Below, piece after piece: positions 60,603 through 64,000 of a DNA stretch of 64,000 bases. Origin of the DNA: Pseudomonas tohonis (GTDB lineage: Bacteria > Pseudomonadota > Gammaproteobacteria > Pseudomonadales > Pseudomonadaceae); assembly GCF_012767755.2 (NCBI RefSeq), contig NZ_AP023189.1, positions 4,900,001-4,964,000 on the forward strand. The letters are read 5' to 3'. Each line of letters starts with the position of its first letter. The first letter of the stretch is position 1. The position numbers and the translations under genes are program-made. Below the pieces are notes generated by a model. The model was not told the origin of the DNA. It searched no databases and worked only from the letters and a program-made list of their open reading frames with translations.

Positions 60603-61115
60603 GCTGACTCCAATCCTTTTGAAGTGGTTGTAGGCAGGCCTGAAATGGCATTGCGCCACTGTCCGGTACTTCCTTCGGACGGCCTAAAACCTAGACTGGA
60701 GGGTGTAGCCGGGGTTCTTCGCGCGTGACGGGAAAAACGTGCGCCTTGTCGCTTTTTCGATACAAAAAGGCGCAAGTTGCGACGAACGCGCCGGCAGCTG
60801 ACTTCAATTTGATATCAGAAAATATTGTGTAGCCGTCATTTCCGAAGCGAGGCGGAATGAGTGACGCGGAAACGGATCCGATGGATGAATGGAGCACTGA
60901 ATAAGATTTTATGGGCCTCGCTTAGCGAGCCACCGATCTGGGGAGATGTTTACTCACTAACCAGAAATTCACATGAATGGAGTATCTGGTCGGATCCCGC
61001 AATATCTCGGTCATCAACGTAGCGAAACGTCGTGACAACCTCTGATGTCCGTGACCGTTGCGGGTAACCAGAAGTCCTGAACGGGGCTTTTGTCATCGCC
61101 CGCCGAGCTGCTGGA
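60603..61115. other. Gene-poor, lower-GC region upstream of the aminopeptidase
   Basis: About 510 bases with visibly lower GC than the flanks and no convincing gene. It should hold the aminopeptidase promoter. Minus-strand frames near 60950-61228 end at FRYVDDRDIAGSDQ but conflict with the 97-codon frame starting at 61409, and none has a good start. It may be decayed coding sequence. Confidence 0.5.
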
Positions 61116-61409
61116 CTAACGCAGTGACTCGTTAACTGCATCCTTGCAGGCGCGATAAGCAATCGCCTGGGACCTTTCGTCAGGTCTAATCGGAGCTCCT
61201 GCTTCCACCCCGTCGTATCCCAACTCACCTAAGGTGCAAACGCCCCATAGGGATTCTGTTTTACCGCCTCCATTGTCGAGTTTGATCACCAACTGGGAGT
61301 CGGCTACCAGCTCAACCGAGACCACTTTCATAGCGCCGCCGACAAGGTCGAGTGCAGGCGCAGTCAAAGGTACCAAGAGAAACCAGGAAGGAGCCCAAGA
61401 GAAAAGCAC
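61116..61409 (-). CDS. Hypothetical short exported protein
   Basis: A 97-residue frame from a GTG at 61409, with a GGAAGG site upstream. The N terminus is hydrophobic (about 2-25) like a signal peptide; the mature part has two cysteines (WGVCTL, YRACKD) that could pair. No family is recognised. The base composition is below that of the surrounding genome, and the gene could be a recent arrival or a remnant. Confidence is modest. Confidence 0.4.
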   Translation of the reverse strand: MLFSWAPSWFLLVPLTAPALDLVGGAMKVVSVELVADSQLVIKLDNGGGKTESLWGVCTLGELGYDGVEAGAPIRPDERSQAIAYRACKDAVNESLR

Positions 61410-61536
61410 GCGTTATTTACCTTCCATGGTTTCGCGGAACAAATGTAGCAGAGCACCATGACCGACATCTGGCGGGGCCAGGCACAGGCGTTATGCAAAG
61501 GTGGCCGCTTGGCAACTCCCCCACAATGTCCCCAAA

Positions 61537-61572
61537 CGAAAAGGCCCCAGAGGCGTGATCCTCTGGAGCCCT
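61537..61572 (-). terminator. Rho-independent terminator of the zinc-ribbon gene
   Basis: On the minus strand GGGCTCCAGAGG, loop ATCACG, CCTCTGGGGCC, then TTTTCG. It lies about 70 bases past the stop at 61641. Confidence 0.75.
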
Positions 61573-61640
61573 TGTATATGGCGGGAAGAAGGTATTTGAA
61601 TCCTTGATGGTAGAGCGACTCAATGTGTCTCGTGGCGAGG

Positions 61641-62318
61641 TCAGAGCAGATTGCAGTCGCGGGACATCGGGGTCTTGGCAACGTCGCCGCGGCCGGTGCA
61701 GACCAGGGTCACCTTCATGCCTTTGCGCAGCTCGGCCAAGTCATCCACCTGGTCCTTGTCGAAGGCGAACTGTGGTTCCATGAATTGGTTCACCCCGCCC
61801 CTCAGGCTCACGTAGGGTTTGCCGAGGAAATCGGTGTTAATCGCATCCACAGTACCCGTCACCTTGAAGCGCTTGCCCTTGAACTCCTGGTCGGCGGCGA
61901 CGGTGTTGTCCGCGTAGGCGCGGGCCAGTTCCGAGGCTTTGTAAAGCGGCAGCGCCTCGATTTCGCGGGCTTCCTGCTCGGCTTTCAGTTGGGCGCGTTG
62001 CTGGGCAGCCGCGACCGGATCAAAGTCTGGGGATTTGGTGTGAGGCACCTTGTTGACCATAAGGCCCAGCAGACCGATAAACATCCAAGAGAAGCCAACC
62101 ACACGGGCGGAGCGCGAGTACCCTTTACGCAGCAAGAACCAGGCGAAGATGTACGGCATAAAGAGCACGCCAATGACCATCCAGAAGCCCATGGTGCGCT
62201 GGGGCACGGCTGCCACCACGGCAGGCGCGTGCTGTTGGACAGGCGCGCCGCAGCCGGGGCATGCGGCGGCGGCGGAGCTGACGGGTTTTTTACATTCGAA
62301 GCACTGGAGCAGAGCCAT
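61641..62318 (-). CDS. Zinc-ribbon membrane protein with OB-fold domain
   Basis: A 225-residue protein. Residues 1-30 form a zinc ribbon (LLQCFECKKP, CPGCGAP), two hydrophobic helices follow (about 45-65 and 75-93), then a charged helix and a C-terminal domain with LARAYADNTVAADQEFKGKR and VTGTVDAI, which resembles the tRNA_anti-like OB-fold of putative lipoproteins. Role unknown. The ATG at 62318 is taken rather than the one nine codons upstream because an AAGGA site precedes it. Confidence 0.75.
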   Translation of the reverse strand: MALLQCFECKKPVSSAAAACPGCGAPVQQHAPAVVAAVPQRTMGFWMVIGVLFMPYIFAWFLLRKGYSRSARVVGFSWMFIGLLGLMVNKVPHTKSPDFDPVAAAQQRAQLKAEQEAREIEALPLYKASELARAYADNTVAADQEFKGKRFKVTGTVDAINTDFLGKPYVSLRGGVNQFMEPQFAFDKDQVDDLAELRKGMKVTLVCTGRGDVAKTPMSRDCNLL

Positions 62319-62514
62319 AAGGTGGTCCTTCACAAATGATTGCAAGTAGCCATTACTAGGCCACGCAGGATATAGACGTACGTCCCAATTTCCAACCCTT
62401 CGTCACTGGCAGACACCTTAGAGAGGTTTGGTAAGGTGAAGGTCTTTCCCTCCAATGCTCCACTCACCGCGCTACCATCCCGGTAAACCGCCTTGGACCG
62501 CCAGCAGAAAGCCC

Positions 62515-63066
62515 ATGAGCAGCACCCCGGACATCAACCTTCACACCTCCCCGGTAGCCGATTCGGACCTCGACTTCGTGTTCACCTTCGAGCGGCGGCA
62601 GGTAGTGGAGCGGGTCATTCGCTTGCAGGCGGGCCGCGCGGTGGAAAGCGCCGATCCCTTCATCGACGATTGGTCCCCGGCCGAACGCCAGGAAGTGAAG
62701 GACACGCTGCGGGCTGCACTGGCCAACGGCGGCATGGTCTGCCTGGCGACCCGCCTGGGGCGGGTCGTCGGCTTCGCTTGTGTGGACGGCGCGCCTATAG
62801 AACCCACCGGGCGCTACCGGCCATTGAAGGAGTTCCATGTCGAGGCCACCGAGCGTGGCAGGGGCATCGGGCGCCTGCTGTTTGCCCGCTGTCTCGAAGA
62901 GGCCCGCCACAAGGGCATCCAGCGCCTGTATGTCTCGTCCCACTCGGCGAGGGAGACGGTGCGGTTCTACCAGCGTCAGGGTTGTGTGGATGCGCAGTGG
63001 CTATGGCCGGAGCAGGCTGAGCGGGAGCCTTGCGACTATCCGATGGAGTACGAGGTGGGGCGATGA
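62515..63066 (+). CDS. GNAT acetyltransferase
   Basis: A 183-residue GNAT protein with the acetyl-CoA loop TERGRGIGRLLFARC (about 116-130) and the C-terminal LYVSSHSARETVRFYQRQGC (about 142-161). The N terminus has a charged segment (TFERRQVVERVIRL) unlike most of the family. Substrate unknown. The ATG at 62515 has no strong ribosome site; a start 20 codons upstream is possible. Confidence 0.82.
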   Translation: MSSTPDINLHTSPVADSDLDFVFTFERRQVVERVIRLQAGRAVESADPFIDDWSPAERQEVKDTLRAALANGGMVCLATRLGRVVGFACVDGAPIEPTGRYRPLKEFHVEATERGRGIGRLLFARCLEEARHKGIQRLYVSSHSARETVRFYQRQGCVDAQWLWPEQAEREPCDYPMEYEVGR

Positions 63067-63245
63067 GCAGCCCTGCCTGTCTGGCATCCCCTTGCCCATG
63101 AACCTGGCGAGGCATGGCATCCGCCATTCAGGGATGCCCTGGCGTTCGTCCGGTCCCAACTGGTGGGGAGCACGGCTGGAGAAGCCAGGCGCCCAGGCAG
63201 AAGCGATGCAGCGCTCGGCGGAAAGCTGCGGGACACAGCCAGTGG

Positions 63246-63515
63246 TCACTCGGCGCTGGATGGCGATAAATCTGGATGGGTGTCGTCATAGGCCGGGCTT
63301 GTCTGCCCGATCTCGGGTGCAATCTGGCCGCAAGCCAGCCAGAACGCGTACTGGGGATAAGCCTTCACAAGCACGTCGATCTCTTCCGTGCTGACTCTCA
63401 CCGCGCCTTTGCTGACGCTTCGCCAACGGTCGTGGTTGCCTCCACCCAGTTCGCTGGCCTTTTCCGGTCCCAGCCGCTTGATGAACGCTCGTGCTCTATC
63501 GCCCGCTGTCTGCAT
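63246..63515 (-). CDS. Phage-repressor-like DNA-binding protein
   Basis: An 89-residue protein. GPEKASELGGGNHDRWRSVS and STEEIDVLVKAYPQYAFWLACG match the short XRE-like proteins common near Pseudomonas prophages and pyocins, in which an HTH without a full Cro fold is followed by a conserved tail. The C-terminal GQTSPAYD is shared with the gene at 63805. There is no clear ribosome site. It is probably a prophage remnant. Confidence 0.6.
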   Translation of the reverse strand: MQTAGDRARAFIKRLGPEKASELGGGNHDRWRSVSKGAVRVSTEEIDVLVKAYPQYAFWLACGQIAPEIGQTSPAYDDTHPDLSPSSAE

Positions 63516-63538
63516 AAAACGTCTTTAACGTCACCGTC

Positions 63539-63674
63539 TCAAAACTCAATACCAATAGAGGCTGCGTCTTCCCAGCTCGCCTTGTAGCCCGCTTCAGACA
63601 GCTCTTGCAGGACGCTTGGGCGCGCAGCTGGACAGGCATTCTCAGTTTGAATTGGGGGTCTTCTCTGCTCATCC
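63539..63674 (-). pseudogene. Arc-family DNA-binding fragment (frameshifted)
   Basis: From the ATG at 63674 the first 19 codons encode MSREDPQFKLRMPVQLRAQ, the classic start of Arc-type repressors. The reading then diverges; another frame continues to LSEAGYKASWEDAASIGIEF with a stop at 63541-63539. That the two parts belong to one gene is uncertain. The family needs about 50 residues for its ribbon-helix-helix, so this copy is broken. Confidence 0.45.
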
Positions 63675-63804
63675 GCAGGAGGATGGACCACCGTGACATT
63701 GACGGCAACGGCGCCACCACAATGCCCTTCTGCCAGCCGGAGTCATTCTTCCGATCGCACCAGGAAAGCGCGAGACCATTCAGGAGCTGGGAACACCGTC
63801 GTTG

Positions 63805-64000
63805 CTACTCAGTGCTGGACGACGGCATCTCTGAATGAGCTTCGTCATAGGCCGGGCTCGTTTGCCCGAGCTCGGGCATGACCTCACCAGTCAGCAACCA
63901 CCACCGGTACTGCGGAAACAACTCGGCGATAGCGAGGATCTCGCTCTCTTTGATTTCCCTATTTCGGGAGGGGTTCTTGAGGTTGTTCCACGTGTAGCGA
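63805..64000 (-). CDS. Phage-repressor-like DNA-binding protein (partial, paralogue)
   Basis: The C-terminal 65 codons are in the window, and the start lies beyond the right edge. RYTWNNLKNPSRNREIKESE, then ILAIAELFPQYRWWLLTGE and GQTSPAYDEAH repeat the plan of the protein at 63246-63515 (VKAYPQYAFWLACGQ, GQTSPAYDDTH). The DNA match CGTCATAGGCCGGGCT occurs in both. A tandem duplication or two phage-related genes are possible. Confidence 0.6.
   Translation of the reverse strand, partial: RYTWNNLKNPSRNREIKESEILAIAELFPQYRWWLLTGEVMPELGQTSPAYDEAHSEMPSSSTE

Noticed and set aside
60858..60905. A 15-codon frame MSDAETDPMDEWSTE
   Set aside because: No ribosome site and no context; expected by chance.
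61575..61612. A stretch TGGCGGGAAGAAGGTATTTGAATCC that looks like the 3' end of a minus-strand tRNA
   Set aside because: The T-arm resemblance is weak and no acceptor, D or anticodon arm can be folded; at most a degraded attachment remnant.

Overview
The window is about 64 kb of a GC-rich gammaproteobacterial chromosome, almost certainly Pseudomonas sensu lato. The evidence is the gene content (minCDE with a TTG-started minD, mxtR, prc, rdgC, an LplT-PlsC fusion, a Pseudomonas-type secreted M28 aminopeptidase) and a gene order that, from memory, follows much of the P. aeruginosa PAO1 stretch from the acetate permease genes to mxtR. Inserted or rearranged parts are ahpCF, kptA, gmhA and the whole right-hand third. 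I cannot name the species. No rRNA, IS element or CRISPR array was seen; there are two tRNAs.

Layout. 0-12.6 kb: partial MFS transporter, SDR oxidoreductase, DUF2784 and DUF3309 proteins, the acetate permease operon yjcH-actP, DUF2061, a membrane GH17 glucan enzyme, an overlapping alpha/beta hydrolase and MlaA-like pair, pirin, patatin and lpxL. 12.7-18 kb: minCDE, rluA, a methyltransferase, apeB and an E. coli-type gmhA, followed by a mobile-looking inverted-repeat element. 18.1-24.3 kb: a PhnR-like GntR regulator divergent from a six-gene overlapping ABC importer operon that also encodes an alkaline-phosphatase-superfamily hydrolase and a HAD phosphatase. 24.4-36.9 kb: acetyltransferases, kptA, ahpF/ahpC, quinone oxidoreductase, prc, an EAL-CBS-GGDEF protein, a small HTH-unknown-SEL1 unit, DUF1232 and an FKBP lipoprotein. 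37-44.5 kb: tRNA-Asp and tRNA-Val, rdgC, a BASS transporter, a guanidine-II riboswitch with its Gdx/SugE exporter, the LplT-PlsC fusion, azlCD with an AraC regulator, and a GNAT. 44.6-54.4 kb: mxtR, a GGDEF protein, a MerR regulator divergent from a two-gene hydrolase operon, rmuC and a SEL1 protein. 54.8-64 kb, accessory: an Xre-RES toxin-antitoxin module coupled to an AraC regulator, a Gre-like factor, an orphan SOS-controlled UmuD-like protein lacking the catalytic lysine, a secreted aminopeptidase, lower-GC stretches and tandem phage-repressor-like genes with an Arc fragment.

How the parts connect. A palindrome of the form CGACCWWRGTCG lies twice upstream of yjcH-actP and once upstream of mxtR, 40 kb away, linking the acetate sensor kinase to acetate uptake. 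The 18-24 kb cluster looks like import and intracellular dephosphorylation of an organophosphorus compound. Two intergenic regions 18 kb apart (about 35.85 and 54.54 kb) carry the same ordered set of short blocks, including a DnaA-box-like palindrome, each upstream of a minus-strand gene.
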